From contig JANYFT010000365.1 of NCBI GenBank assembly GCA_025359625.1, forward strand, positions 23,042-87,041: a stretch of DNA of 64,000 bases, given 5' to 3'. Below are positions 9,504 to 19,045 of this stretch, one piece after another. Numbering within the stretch: position 1 is the first letter of the stretch; the number at the start of each line of letters is the position of its first letter. The notes under the pieces were generated by a model. It was not told where the DNA came from. It was given only the letters and a program-made list of their open reading frames with translations, and did not search any database. Source of the DNA: Ferruginibacter sp. GTDB lineage: Bacteria; Bacteroidota; Bacteroidia; Chitinophagales; Chitinophagaceae. The translations under genes and the position numbers were made by a program.

Positions 9504-10544
9504 ATGAATATAGAATTGCTTATACCGATAGCTTTCAAAAACATGCTGCAAAGCAACAATACTAATGCTATTATTTTAGCGGGTGATATTGGTGGCACAA
9601 AAGCTAATATACAACTTAGCCATTATTCAGCGGGTAGCCTGCAAACTATTAAAGAGAGCCGCTATGTTACTAAAAATTTTAACTCATTTAATGATATTCT
9701 TACCCACTTTCTTGAAGGGCAAGCACAGCCTGATAAAATTTGTTTTTCTGTTGCAGGACCCGTAATAGAAGGAAAAGTGAAGTTCACCAACCTTAGCTGG
9801 CAAATTGATACTGTGGAGATAAGCCATCACGTTGGCGGCCGTCCTGTCGCAATTTTAAACGACCTCGAATCTACGGCATATGGACTGGCAGCACTAAAAA
9901 AAGAGGAGTTAAATCTACTTTACTCAGGATCAAATGAAACACCCGGAAATATTGCCATACTTGCTGCTGGTACAGGCCTCGGCGAAGCAGGGCTATTCTT
10001 CGATGGTAACCAATATCACCCTTTTGCTACAGAGGGGGGCCATAGCGATTTCGCACCCCGTTCTTCACAGGACATAAATATGTTGACCTTTTTGCTGGAA
10101 AGACACGAACATGTGAGCTGGGAAAGGTTGCTTAGTGGCAATGGTATTTTTACAATCTGGGAATATCTTACGCTGGTAGAGAAAAAAGAAAGCCCTTCAT
10201 GGCTGCTGCAACAAATGGAAAATACAGATCCTGCCCCCATAATAAGTAAGGCTGCTTTGGAGGGAGCCTGCCCCGTTTGTATGGAAACAATGGAAATTTT
10301 TAACCGCTATTTAGCAACCGAAGCAGTTAACATGATTTTGAAATTAAAAGCTACTGGGGGCATTTATCTTGCTGGTGGCATTGCGCCAAAAATTTTTCCA
10401 CTACTAAACCCTGCTACATGGAAAGATGTTTTTACCAAGAGTGGCCGCATGAGCCAATTGCTCAAAAAAGTATCGGTTTATGTAGTGCTGAATGAAAAAG
10501 CACCAATGCTTGGTGCCAGTTATTTTGCCTGTTTAAATATGTAA
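9504..10544 (+). CDS. glk: Glucokinase
   Basis: ILAGDIGGTKANIQL; KICFSVAGPV; ILAAGTGLGEA; ATEGGHSDFAPRS; GIYLAGGIAPK. Confidence 0.87.
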   Translation: MNIELLIPIAFKNMLQSNNTNAIILAGDIGGTKANIQLSHYSAGSLQTIKESRYVTKNFNSFNDILTHFLEGQAQPDKICFSVAGPVIEGKVKFTNLSWQIDTVEISHHVGGRPVAILNDLESTAYGLAALKKEELNLLYSGSNETPGNIAILAAGTGLGEAGLFFDGNQYHPFATEGGHSDFAPRSSQDINMLTFLLERHEHVSWERLLSGNGIFTIWEYLTLVEKKESPSWLLQQMENTDPAPIISKAALEGACPVCMETMEIFNRYLATEAVNMILKLKATGGIYLAGGIAPKIFPLLNPATWKDVFTKSGRMSQLLKKVSVYVVLNEKAPMLGASYFACLNM

Positions 10545-10674
10545 TGATTTTTGCAGACTTAAGTTTGTGTAAGCAACCATTTTAGATTACAATAACAGCT
10601 TACGGTTAAACAGTAAAAAAATAAATAAACAGGTAATAATATCAAATGTTTTTATTGACTTTCATGCAGGCAAA

Positions 10675-11460
10675 TTATTGCTCACCCAGCTTAATTAATA
10701 TTTTTATACCGGTCATATAATACCAGTCCTTTGCTTCCGGATTACCTCTTATTCTACCTGCAACAGCAGTAGCCGGAGTTTTGTACCGCCATGCCAATTC
10801 TGCTGCTTCGGAGCCCCTGTTGGTCAGCAGCAATTGTGGATTGGCATAAGTGCTGCTTACATCATCCAGATAATCTGTGTTAGTGTAGCGAAAACCTAGT
10901 TCGTAAATAAGGTCGTACCTGTCATTTACTTTATATTTCCAGCCAAGCCCAAAAGGTATGCACGCCCTTGTTAGTGAATACATAAATCTGTTAGGGTATT
11001 CTGCCAACCCCTGTCCCTCTGTTCCAAGAGGTTGCAAAAAAGTTTTTTTATTGTTTTTATCGTACGTATAAGGGTTAAAATGAAAAAAGCCTACCCCTGC
11101 AAACAGGTAAGGATATCCATCATATTCAGCAGGATCCACCAGGTTTATCTCAACGCATAAATTACCTTCCAGGATATTACTTTTGAAACTTAGATTGCGC
11201 CTTTGCAAATCAGTACTCTTACTATTTGCATCACTCCCTTTTATTTTACCATAGCCAATGCCAGCCCGCAGTGCAATAAAATTATTAGGCAGCAGGTATT
11301 TAAGGTTAAGGTTTACTGCAGGTCCCAGTGTTTTAAAATCAACACCAGTAGCGGCCAAATCACCATGATAACCTGTTGCACCAACCATTAATTCTGCCTG
11401 CCATTGCTGCGCAACACAGGTATTAACAAGGAATATAAAAACAACTGTAAAAAATTTCAT
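10675..11460 (-). CDS. DUF6089-like outer membrane beta-barrel protein
   Basis: Signal peptide; AELMVGATGYHGDLA; PYLFAGVGFFHFNPYT; alternating beta-barrel pattern. Confidence 0.65.
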   Translation of the reverse strand: MKFFTVVFIFLVNTCVAQQWQAELMVGATGYHGDLAATGVDFKTLGPAVNLNLKYLLPNNFIALRAGIGYGKIKGSDANSKSTDLQRRNLSFKSNILEGNLCVEINLVDPAEYDGYPYLFAGVGFFHFNPYTYDKNNKKTFLQPLGTEGQGLAEYPNRFMYSLTRACIPFGLGWKYKVNDRYDLIYELGFRYTNTDYLDDVSSTYANPQLLLTNRGSEAAELAWRYKTPATAVAGRIRGNPEAKDWYYMTGIKILIKLGEQ

Positions 11461-11807
11461 AATCAGGATAGCTTTGTTTTGTAAAAATAATACTAAAATA
11501 AGTCTTTTTATTATATTTCTATTATAAAAATACTTGCACTTATGCCTTTTTGTTTCTATTTAATTCTTCATGGCCCTACTTTATAAATGGTGCCAGCAAT
11601 TTAAATACTTCTTAAACGGAGCAACTTTCATTACTGGGTCCGAATTTGCCCTTTAACATTATGCTCTATGACAATTATTACTTCGATATTTTCTGTAACA
11701 ATTTACCGTATAAAACCTATAGCTTATTTGTTAAATAGTGTTTTCGCTTTCAATAAAATGTGGCTTCCTCTAACCCTAAACAATTTTCAGACAAGGAGAA
11801 AAAGAGC

Positions 11808-12728
11808 TTATTTAAAATTAAAGAGTGTTGCGGTAAATATGCCCCTCTCCCGCTTTTTAAAAATTACTTTCCAGTCACCGTTATACCGAATTAATACAGG
11901 TACCAGATAAGTGCCGGCATGTGCCAGTTGTACTTCCATCTGCACTTTAAAATCGTATACGCCTGCATCGTAACTTAATGTATAATTTCGGGCTACCACT
12001 TCAAAGGTTTTATCATTAAACCAGGTAATCATTTCATCAACCACTACACTGTCTTCTTTGCCTGGTTTTACTTTTTGTTTAAAAATATAACAACTTGTTT
12101 GATTGTACTCTGCCATATCCACACTCATATCATAGACGCCGGCCAATTCATCATCATAAATAGCTGTTTTATCCGCAATAAAGGGTAGCCCTTTTATTTT
12201 TTCTCCGGGATTAAAAAACAACATCTTTAATTGTTCCTTATGCTTTTCCAGCCCGGTTTTTCCTGTAGTGCTAAACGTTGAACCGGCCACGATATTATCT
12301 TCCCCGCAAACCATGCCATTGGTAAAAAAAAGTGAGGCATACATTTGGGCAGTGTAATAATTATATTGATGATCATCTGTGTAAAAATCACCGGAACTTT
12401 GTTCTTCCAGTACTTCCATCCGCCTGCAATTACTATCCCTTACCTGTTTGGTTTTACCAAATAACGTTGCCTGGTTGTTGCCGCTTTTATCCAGCATCCT
12501 TACATCATTGATAGCATTATAATTGAGCACACGCAGATTGAGAAACGCTTTATAAAAAGTAGTGTCGTTTTTTACACGGTCAATAAACGCTGGCACGTTT
12601 AATTTATTATTTATAACTACTTCTGTAAGTGTGATTGTTTTTTTTCCAATCAATACTGCACTGTCCTGGGCCATGCTACAAGCACCAGCCAGCATACTAA
12701 AAAAAACAGCAATGATCTTTTTTATCAT
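11808..12728 (-). CDS. Secreted hypothetical protein
   Basis: Signal peptide MIKKIIAVFFSMLAGACSMAQ; long ORF with no recognised domain. Confidence 0.6.
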   Translation of the reverse strand: MIKKIIAVFFSMLAGACSMAQDSAVLIGKKTITLTEVVINNKLNVPAFIDRVKNDTTFYKAFLNLRVLNYNAINDVRMLDKSGNNQATLFGKTKQVRDSNCRRMEVLEEQSSGDFYTDDHQYNYYTAQMYASLFFTNGMVCGEDNIVAGSTFSTTGKTGLEKHKEQLKMLFFNPGEKIKGLPFIADKTAIYDDELAGVYDMSVDMAEYNQTSCYIFKQKVKPGKEDSVVVDEMITWFNDKTFEVVARNYTLSYDAGVYDFKVQMEVQLAHAGTYLVPVLIRYNGDWKVIFKKRERGIFTATLFNFK

Positions 12729-12986
12729 GCCTGCAAATTATTACAATTGTGGTTAAAGGTGTATGGTTTATTGTTTTTAGTTTTATGTTGCTGGATGAGG
12801 TTAGCAATTTATGGTTTACTTATTTTGTTTTTGGATGATGGATTGGCAGGTAACTGTAACTGCCAATTGATGACAAGGTTATGTTTAGGTTTGATATTTT
12901 ACTTTTAAATTGCCGGGACGGTGTTTCCTGACCGTTGTTAACTATCAGGTTAGTTTTTAATTTTTGAGCTATCTTTCAATGGAGTA

Positions 12987-13565
12987 TTATTTAGGGAAAA
13001 CCATCCTGTAATCAACACTGACTTTTCCTTTGGAAATGTCGTTGAGCTTTCTTTTTAATAAAGTTCTTTTTAGTGGCTTGATGTAATCTATAAACAATTT
13101 TCCTTCAATATGATCGTACTCATGCAGTAAAACCCTGGCCGTGATACCATTAAAGGTTTTTGTGTGTGGTTCAAAATTTTCATCAACATAATCCAGGGTT
13201 ACAGATTCTTTACGCAATACATCTTCCCTTATTTTTGGTATGCTAAGGCAACCTTCGGTGTAGCTCCATTCTTCACCAATAAGTTCGGTAATATGAGCAT
13301 TGATGAATACTCCTTTAAACCCTGGTTCATCGGGGTAATCATCATCATCTTCTTCGTCCATATTTTTAAAAACCTGTTCGCTGTCAACTAAAAATAAGCG
13401 GATATTTTTATTAACCTGGGGAGCAGCAATACCCACGCCATTACTGGCATACATAGTTTCCCACATATCCGCAATTAGTTTGGTTAGGCCGGGATAATCA
13501 GCATTGATATCATCACAAATTTTTCTTAATACCGGCGAACCGTAAGCTACTATTGGTAAAATCAT
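12987..13565 (-). CDS. def: Peptide deformylase
   Basis: GVGIAAPQVN; EGCLSIP; LLHEYDHIEGKLF (all three PDF motifs). Confidence 0.95.
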   Translation of the reverse strand: MILPIVAYGSPVLRKICDDINADYPGLTKLIADMWETMYASNGVGIAAPQVNKNIRLFLVDSEQVFKNMDEEDDDDYPDEPGFKGVFINAHITELIGEEWSYTEGCLSIPKIREDVLRKESVTLDYVDENFEPHTKTFNGITARVLLHEYDHIEGKLFIDYIKPLKRTLLKRKLNDISKGKVSVDYRMVFPK

Positions 13566-13568
13566 ATA

Positions 13569-13940
13569 CTATTTTGTAAAGGGTATTATTTCTATCTCTT
13601 TTATTTTGAAAAAAGCGGCATCAGAAGTTGCTAATGAAGCGCCCAAATATTTAGCAGTTGCAGATGATTGCATCAGGCACCTACAAATTATAGGCAAGCC
13701 GAAACTTGATTGCCAATTCATTAGTGAAAGGGTTTGTTTCAATCAGGCTAAGCCCATCCAAAAAGTCTTTTATTATACCTCTTTCTTTTGTTGTTTGTTT
13801 AGGGTTTGTTTGTAACTCAATGTCCGAAATTGAAGAAACAGCAATATTAAATTGAGATATGATTTCTCCTGCATTTAAATTGCCCGAAAAAAAATAAATC
13901 AAACATTAGTATCACAAACAAGCGTTTTATTATTGGCCAT
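13569..13940 (-). pseudogene. VapC-like PIN-domain toxin, degraded by two frameshifts and one internal stop
   Basis: Pieces by manual translation: MANNKTLVCDTNV / LIYFFSGNLNAGEIISQFNIAVSSISDIEL...FTNELAIKFRLAYNL* / VPDAII / ATAKYLGASLATSDAAFFKIKEIEIIPFTK. The order matches a single PIN domain. Confidence 0.75.
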
Positions 13941-14076
13941 TCCTGATACTTTTTTGATACTCCAGCCCATCGCCAAAACTCTTTATTTTACCTAAAGATT
14001 TTGCCAGCCATTCTTTTTTGGATAGCATCTCCTCCCTTTTTTTAGCCGCTTTCTTTTTTGCTTTTGCTTTTTCCAT
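13930..14076 (-). CDS. Small antitoxin-like protein (48 aa), overlaps start of the PIN pseudogene
   Basis: MEKAKAKKKAAKKREEMLSKKEWLAKSLGKIKSFGDGLEYQKSIRNGQ*; its stop overlaps the PIN ATG (ATGGCCAATAA). Confidence 0.5.
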   Translation of the reverse strand: MEKAKAKKKAAKKREEMLSKKEWLAKSLGKIKSFGDGLEYQKSIRNGQ

Positions 14077-14100
14077 AACCCAAAATTACAATTATTTATC

Positions 14101-14514
14101 TTATTGAATACTTTGCAGATACTCCTGCAATATAATGGTGGCGGCTATTATATCCACATTGCCTTTTATGCGGCGGTCCTTCTTTTTCATGCCCATTTGC
14201 AGCATCGCATCTTTGGCCATCTTAGAAGTGTATCGTTCATCTACCGTTTTAATTGGTATTTGGGGAAATTCTTTTTTCAATTTTTTAATGGCGGCTTCCG
14301 CCAGCGGTGTTCCATGGGTATCACTATCGTCCCAATTTTTGGGCAGGCCGATGATGATAAGTTCTACTTCTTCCGTTAAAAAATATTTTTTAAGATAAGG
14401 GAAGAGCTCTTTGGACTCAATGGTAATCAGGCCCGTTGCAATAATCTGTAGCGGATCTGTCACTGCAAGGCCCGTTCTTTTTCCACCATAATCTATTGCC
14501 AGTATTCGTGCCAT
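14101..14514 (-). CDS. ruvX: Holliday junction resolvase-like RuvX/YqgF
   Basis: MARILAIDYGGKRTGLAVTDP; IIIGLPKNWDDSDTHG; VDERYTSKMA. Confidence 0.92.
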   Translation of the reverse strand: MARILAIDYGGKRTGLAVTDPLQIIATGLITIESKELFPYLKKYFLTEEVELIIIGLPKNWDDSDTHGTPLAEAAIKKLKKEFPQIPIKTVDERYTSKMAKDAMLQMGMKKKDRRIKGNVDIIAATIILQEYLQSIQ

Positions 14515-14540
14515 GATCTAATGTAATAATGTTCTAATTT

Positions 14541-14564
14541 GCTAATGTGCTAATGTGCTAATGT
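14541..14564. repeat. 8-bp tandem repeat (gctaatgt) x3
   Basis: gctaatgtgctaatgtgctaatgt just downstream of the ubiA-type gene. Confidence 0.85.
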
Positions 14565-15500
14565 GTTGGAATGCGTAAAAATATCCAGTAAAACGAACAC
14601 GGCGAATACTACCGAAGCTATCCCATTGGCCGTCATAAAGGCGACGTTTACTTTGCTAAGATCGTTTGGCTTAACGATAGAATGCTGATAAATAAGCATG
14701 CCAATAAATACTCCAATGCCAATATAATACCACCAGCCGAAATAGCCATACAGTCCGGCAAATACAACACAGGCAGCCGATAGCAGATGTAATAATTCTG
14801 ACACCCGTAAAGCTTTTGTTTTACCCAGCCAGGCCGGCATTGAAAATAGTTTTTGCGACTGGTCGAACTCCACATCCTGTAGGGCATAAATAATATCAAA
14901 ACCACTTACCCAAAAAATTACGGCCAATGAAAATAAGATGGGTAAAAAAGCAAATGCACCGGTAACAGCAAGATAGGCACCAATGGGAGCAAGACTTAAA
15001 CCAACACCCAATACCAAATGGCAGAGCGGTGTAAAGCGTTTGGTATAACTGTAAAATAAAATAACAAATAACGCCACCGGCGATAAAAAGAAACATATCC
15101 TGTTAATAAAAAAAGTAGCGGTAATAAACAACAGGCAGTTAATGATAACAAAACGTAAGGCACTTTCTTTAGAGATGATGCCAGCAGGTATTTCCCGAAT
15201 GGCAGTACGGGGATTTTTTGCATCAAAGCTTCTATCAAGATATCGGTTGAATGCCATGGCAGCACTTCTTGCGAAGACCATGCAAAGGATTACAAGAACA
15301 AATTTTCCTGCAAATTCATAATTTAGAAATTTTTTCTCAAACTGTTGGAAAACATAAGTCTCTTTATTATCAGGTTGAAAATAATTGATATCTTTTAATC
15401 TGCTAACTATTCCCAAAAAAAATCCAATAATTGCAAACGGCATTGCAAAAATGGTATGACTAAACTTTACTAAACTTAAATACTTTTTTATACTACTCAT
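14550..15500 (-). CDS. UbiA-family prenyltransferase (4-hydroxybenzoate polyprenyltransferase-like; MqnP-type candidate)
   Basis: AMAFNRYLDRSFDAKNPRTAIREIPAG (NxxxDxxxD), second motif SGFDIIYALQDVEFD; multi-TM. Confidence 0.87.
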   Translation of the reverse strand: MSSIKKYLSLVKFSHTIFAMPFAIIGFFLGIVSRLKDINYFQPDNKETYVFQQFEKKFLNYEFAGKFVLVILCMVFARSAAMAFNRYLDRSFDAKNPRTAIREIPAGIISKESALRFVIINCLLFITATFFINRICFFLSPVALFVILFYSYTKRFTPLCHLVLGVGLSLAPIGAYLAVTGAFAFLPILFSLAVIFWVSGFDIIYALQDVEFDQSQKLFSMPAWLGKTKALRVSELLHLLSAACVVFAGLYGYFGWWYYIGIGVFIGMLIYQHSIVKPNDLSKVNVAFMTANGIASVVFAVFVLLDIFTHSNTLAH

Positions 15501-15534
15501 TCAATTAAATATTAAACCGGCAATTCTTCAATAC

Positions 15535-15599
15535 AAAGGTTGCCAACCTTTGCAGCATATTAATAATTTGTTAGTCCCCTTGCTAAGGTTGGCAACTTT
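15535..15599. repeat. Imperfect inverted-repeat element (AAAGGTTGcCAACCTTT ... AAGGTTGGCAACTTT)
   Basis: Read directly; lies between the ubiA-type gene and the trmH stop codon. Confidence 0.7.
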
Positions 15600-16155
15600 A
15601 TAACGCTCCACCTTGTCCCCCTTCAGGGGATAGGGGCTTCCTCACCAACTCCCACAACACAACACCTGCGGCAGTGGCAATGTTCAATGAATGTTTCATA
15701 CCTGCCTGTGGTATTTCAATACAACCTGCACATTGCTGAATGGTGCTTTGCTCTACGCCAGTAACTTCATTGCCAAAAATTACGGCCAGTTTATCGCCTA
15801 CCTTATAATTAACCTCATTCAGCTTGATGCTTTCTTCAACCTGTTCCACTGCAAATACAGTGTACCCCAATTCGTGTAATTCGTGTATTGCTAAATTCGT
15901 GTTATCAAAATGCTTCCACGCAACTGTGTCCTCAGCTCCCAATGCTGTTTTCTTTATCTCCTTATGTGGCGGGGTGCAGGTGTAGCCGCAAATATAAATA
16001 GCTTCCAGTAAAAAGGCGTCTGCTGTTCTAAAAACACTGCCCACATTGTAAGCACTTCGTATATTTTCCAACACGGCAATCACCGGAATTTTTTCCGATT
16101 GCTTAAACTCATCCACAGTCAACCGATTCAGTTCCTCCATGCTCAGTTTTCTCAT
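15598..16155 (-). CDS. TrmH/SpoU family RNA 2'-O-methyltransferase
   Basis: NIRSAYNVGSVFRTADAF; AVIFGNEVTGVE; IPQAGMKHSLNIATAAGVVLWEL. Confidence 0.9.
   Translation of the reverse strand: MRKLSMEELNRLTVDEFKQSEKIPVIAVLENIRSAYNVGSVFRTADAFLLEAIYICGYTCTPPHKEIKKTALGAEDTVAWKHFDNTNLAIHELHELGYTVFAVEQVEESIKLNEVNYKVGDKLAVIFGNEVTGVEQSTIQQCAGCIEIPQAGMKHSLNIATAAGVVLWELVRKPLSPEGGQGGAL
15612..15636. repeat. CCCCTT-rich short hairpin repeat, copy 1 (inside trmH 3' end)
   Basis: cttgtcccccttcaggggatagggg; compare copy at 16297. Confidence 0.75.
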
Positions 16156-16296
16156 TTCAAAAAATTATGTGCAAAAGTAATTCACATTCAGCATAAACAT
16201 TGCCCAAACTAAGTAAAGCCCTATTTTTGCGCCAATCGAACTTAAAAAAAGTGTACGCTTAATTTTAAGTATTTCAGAATAGATAAAACTCAGTTT

Positions 16297-16319
16297 CTTG
16301 TCCCCCTTTAGGGGATAGG
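16297..16319. repeat. CCCCTT-rich short hairpin repeat, copy 2 (5' leader of mutS)
   Basis: cttgtccccctttaggggatagg. Confidence 0.75.
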
Positions 16320-16330
16320 CATCAACGCAC

Positions 16331-18943
16331 ATGGCCAAAGCCACAACAGAAACACCGCTCATGCAGCAACACAATGCCATCAAGGCCCGCTACCCTGATG
16401 CTATTTTGTTATTCAGGGTAGGTGATTTTTACGAAACTTTTGGCCAGGATGCTGTTACAACTTCTGCTGTGCTTGGCATTACGCTGACCAAAAGAAACAA
16501 TGGCGATGCCAATTCTTCGCAGTTAGCGGGTTTCCCCCACCATGCGCTGGATACTTATTTACACAAACTGGTAAAGGCCGGTTACAGGGTTGCCATTTGT
16601 GATCAGTTGGAAGATCCCAAACAAGCCAAAGGAATTGTAAAGCGTGGCGTAACTGAACTGGTTACCCCTGGTGTGGCTACCAGCGATAAATTATTAGAGC
16701 ATAACAGCAACAACTTTTTAGCTGCCATTCATTTTGAAGAAAATAAAACAGGCGTTGCCTTTTTAGATATTAGCACCGGCGAATTTTTTATTGCAGAAGG
16801 CGATAAAGAATATGCGGATAAATTGTTGCAAAGCCTTAAGCCCGCTGAAGTAATTTTTCAACGCAACAGGCAAAAATTTTTTAAAGAATATTTTGGCAAT
16901 AAATTTTTTACCTATGCTTTGGATGAATGGGTATTTGCAGCAGCCTACGCACAAGAAAGTTTATTAAAACATTTTGGCACGCACAGCCTTAAAGGTTTTG
17001 GTATTGAAAGTTTGCACCAGGGTATTATTGCAGCAGGGGCCATCCTTCATTATTTAAAAGATACAGAGCATCCCAACCTGGGGCATATCACTTCTATACA
17101 ACGAATTGACAGGGACGAGCATTTGTGGATGGACCGTTTTACCATCCGTAATTTAGAATTATTTGGCGGCGCCGAAGGCAGCAATACTTTATTAAAAGTG
17201 CTGGACAATACCGTATCGCCTATGGGCGCCCGTATGTTGAAACGCTGGATGGTATTACCTTTAAACAATCTTTCAAAAATTCAGGAGCGGTTAGACACGG
17301 TAGAGTTTTTTATCAAAGAAATTGATATAAGAAATAAAATTACCCAACATGTTAAGCAGGCCGGTGATGTAGAAAGGTTGGTAAGTAAAGTGCCTTTAAA
17401 AAAAGTTAACCCCAGGGAGGTGTTACAAATTGCCAAAGGGCTTCAACAAGTGCAAGCTATCAAAACTATTTGTTTAACACTTAACAACAGCTACCTGCAA
17501 CGTCTGGGTGATTCTTTAAACCCCTGTACTTTTATTGTTGAAAAAATAGTGAAAGAGATCAGTGAAAACCCTCCTGCACTTGCTTCTAAAGGTGGCATGA
17601 TTGCAAGGGGCATTGATGAAGAACTGGATGCTTTAAGAAAGATTAGCAGCGGAGGAAAAGAATACCTGATAGAACTGCAACAGAAGGAAGCACTGGCAAC
17701 CGGCATCTCTTCTTTAAAAATAAGTTTCAACAATGTATTTGGGTATTATTTGGAAGTGACCAACCTGCACAAAAGCAAAGTACCCAACACGTGGATACGC
17801 AAGCAAACACTGGCCAATGCAGAACGGTACATTACGCCTGAGTTAAAAGAATACGAAGAAAAAATTGTTGGTGCAGAGGATAAGATTTTACAGATAGAAA
17901 TGCAGCTCTTTGAAAAGTTATTAAATGAGCTGCAGGATTATATTGCTCCCATGCAAGTGAATGGTAATGTGCTGGCAGTGTTGGATTGCATTACCTGTTT
18001 TGCCAATAATGCATTACAGTTTAACTACAAAAAACCATTGCTGAATGACGGGCATATTTTAGACATCAAAGGTAGCCGTCATCCGGTTATAGAACGGCAC
18101 TTACCCGTTGGCGATAGTTATATTGACAATGATATTGTATTGGATCCGGCAACACAGCAGATCATTATTTTAACCGGCCCAAACATGAGTGGAAAAAGTG
18201 CCATCCTGCGGCAAACAGCCTTGATTACTTTGATGGCGCACATGGGAAGTTTTGTACCGGCAAGCGATGCAAAAATTCCGCTGACGGATAAGATATTTAC
18301 CAGGGTTGGTGCCAGTGATAACCTGAGTGGTGGTGAAAGTACTTTCATGGTAGAGATGAATGAAACCGCCAGTATCATCAACAATATTACTTCCAGAAGT
18401 TTAATTTTACTGGATGAAATTGGAAGAGGCACTTCTACTTACGATGGTATTTCTATTGCCTGGAGCATTGTGGAATATCTGCATAAAAGCAGCCATCAAC
18501 CCAAAACATTATTTGCTACACACTACCACGAACTAAATGAACTGGAGAACAAATTACCGGGTGTAAAAAACTACCACGTTACCAACAAAGAAGTTGGCAA
18601 TAAAATTATTTTTTTACGCAAGTTAGCTCCCGGTGGCAGCATCCATAGTTTTGGTATTCATGTAGCCCGTATGGCAGGAATGCCGCCCAGCCTCATTGAG
18701 AGGGCAAACGAAATTTTACTACAGTTAGAAAAAAGCAGGAACAGTGCTGATGACGACCAGTCTGTAAATCTGGGGCAAACCGTAAAAAATTTACATTCAC
18801 CTAAAGTACAACTCAGTATTTTTGATGCCCATTCAGTTACTTTTGAAGAAATCCGTTCATTACTAAATGCGGTTGACATTAACCGCTTAACACCCGTTGA
18901 GGCCTTGTTGAAATTGCAGGAGATAAAGGCGAAGATCAAATAA
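16331..18943 (+). CDS. mutS: DNA mismatch repair protein MutS
   Basis: RVGDFYETFGQDA; TGPNMSGKSAILRQ Walker A; ILLDEIGRGTSTYDG; LFATHYHELNELE. Confidence 0.98.
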   Translation: MAKATTETPLMQQHNAIKARYPDAILLFRVGDFYETFGQDAVTTSAVLGITLTKRNNGDANSSQLAGFPHHALDTYLHKLVKAGYRVAICDQLEDPKQAKGIVKRGVTELVTPGVATSDKLLEHNSNNFLAAIHFEENKTGVAFLDISTGEFFIAEGDKEYADKLLQSLKPAEVIFQRNRQKFFKEYFGNKFFTYALDEWVFAAAYAQESLLKHFGTHSLKGFGIESLHQGIIAAGAILHYLKDTEHPNLGHITSIQRIDRDEHLWMDRFTIRNLELFGGAEGSNTLLKVLDNTVSPMGARMLKRWMVLPLNNLSKIQERLDTVEFFIKEIDIRNKITQHVKQAGDVERLVSKVPLKKVNPREVLQIAKGLQQVQAIKTICLTLNNSYLQRLGDSLNPCTFIVEKIVKEISENPPALASKGGMIARGIDEELDALRKISSGGKEYLIELQQKEALATGISSLKISFNNVFGYYLEVTNLHKSKVPNTWIRKQTLANAERYITPELKEYEEKIVGAEDKILQIEMQLFEKLLNELQDYIAPMQVNGNVLAVLDCITCFANNALQFNYKKPLLNDGHILDIKGSRHPVIERHLPVGDSYIDNDIVLDPATQQIIILTGPNMSGKSAILRQTALITLMAHMGSFVPASDAKIPLTDKIFTRVGASDNLSGGESTFMVEMNETASIINNITSRSLILLDEIGRGTSTYDGISIAWSIVEYLHKSSHQPKTLFATHYHELNELENKLPGVKNYHVTNKEVGNKIIFLRKLAPGGSIHSFGIHVARMAGMPPSLIERANEILLQLEKSRNSADDDQSVNLGQTVKNLHSPKVQLSIFDAHSVTFEEIRSLLNAVDINRLTPVEALLKLQEIKAKIK

Positions 18944-18980
18944 TTTAAGGAACTGGCCGTGCCAAATACTATAGCCTTAA

Positions 18981-19015
18981 AAAAAGTAAAGCCCCAAAGA
19001 TGGGACTTTACTTTT
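18981..19015. terminator. Bidirectional hairpin AAAAGTAAAG..CCC...GGG.CTTTACTTTT between convergent genes
   Basis: aaaaagtaaagccccaaagatgggactttactttt. Confidence 0.75.
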
Positions 19016-19045
19016 CATTCGCTTTTTATCAATAAAACTCATTTA

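Noticed and set aside
14541-14564. Possible CRISPR-like array from the gctaatgt repeats and other tandem repeats (34359, 34859)
   Set aside because: Units are contiguous with no spacers and no cas genes are in the window; simple tandem repeats only.
14648-15265. Same-strand out-of-frame ORFs (66-89 aa) inside the UbiA-type gene
   Set aside because: Hydrophobic frame shadows of a membrane protein gene.
16165-16383. 72-aa minus-strand ORF overlapping the mutS 5' end
   Set aside because: Antisense to MutS coding sequence and includes the CCCCTT repeat (PLKGDKK); no recognisable family or RBS.
17491-18939. Several minus-strand ORFs (80-104 aa) inside mutS
   Set aside because: Antisense shadow ORFs in a strongly conserved gene; compositionally odd Ser/Leu-rich translations.
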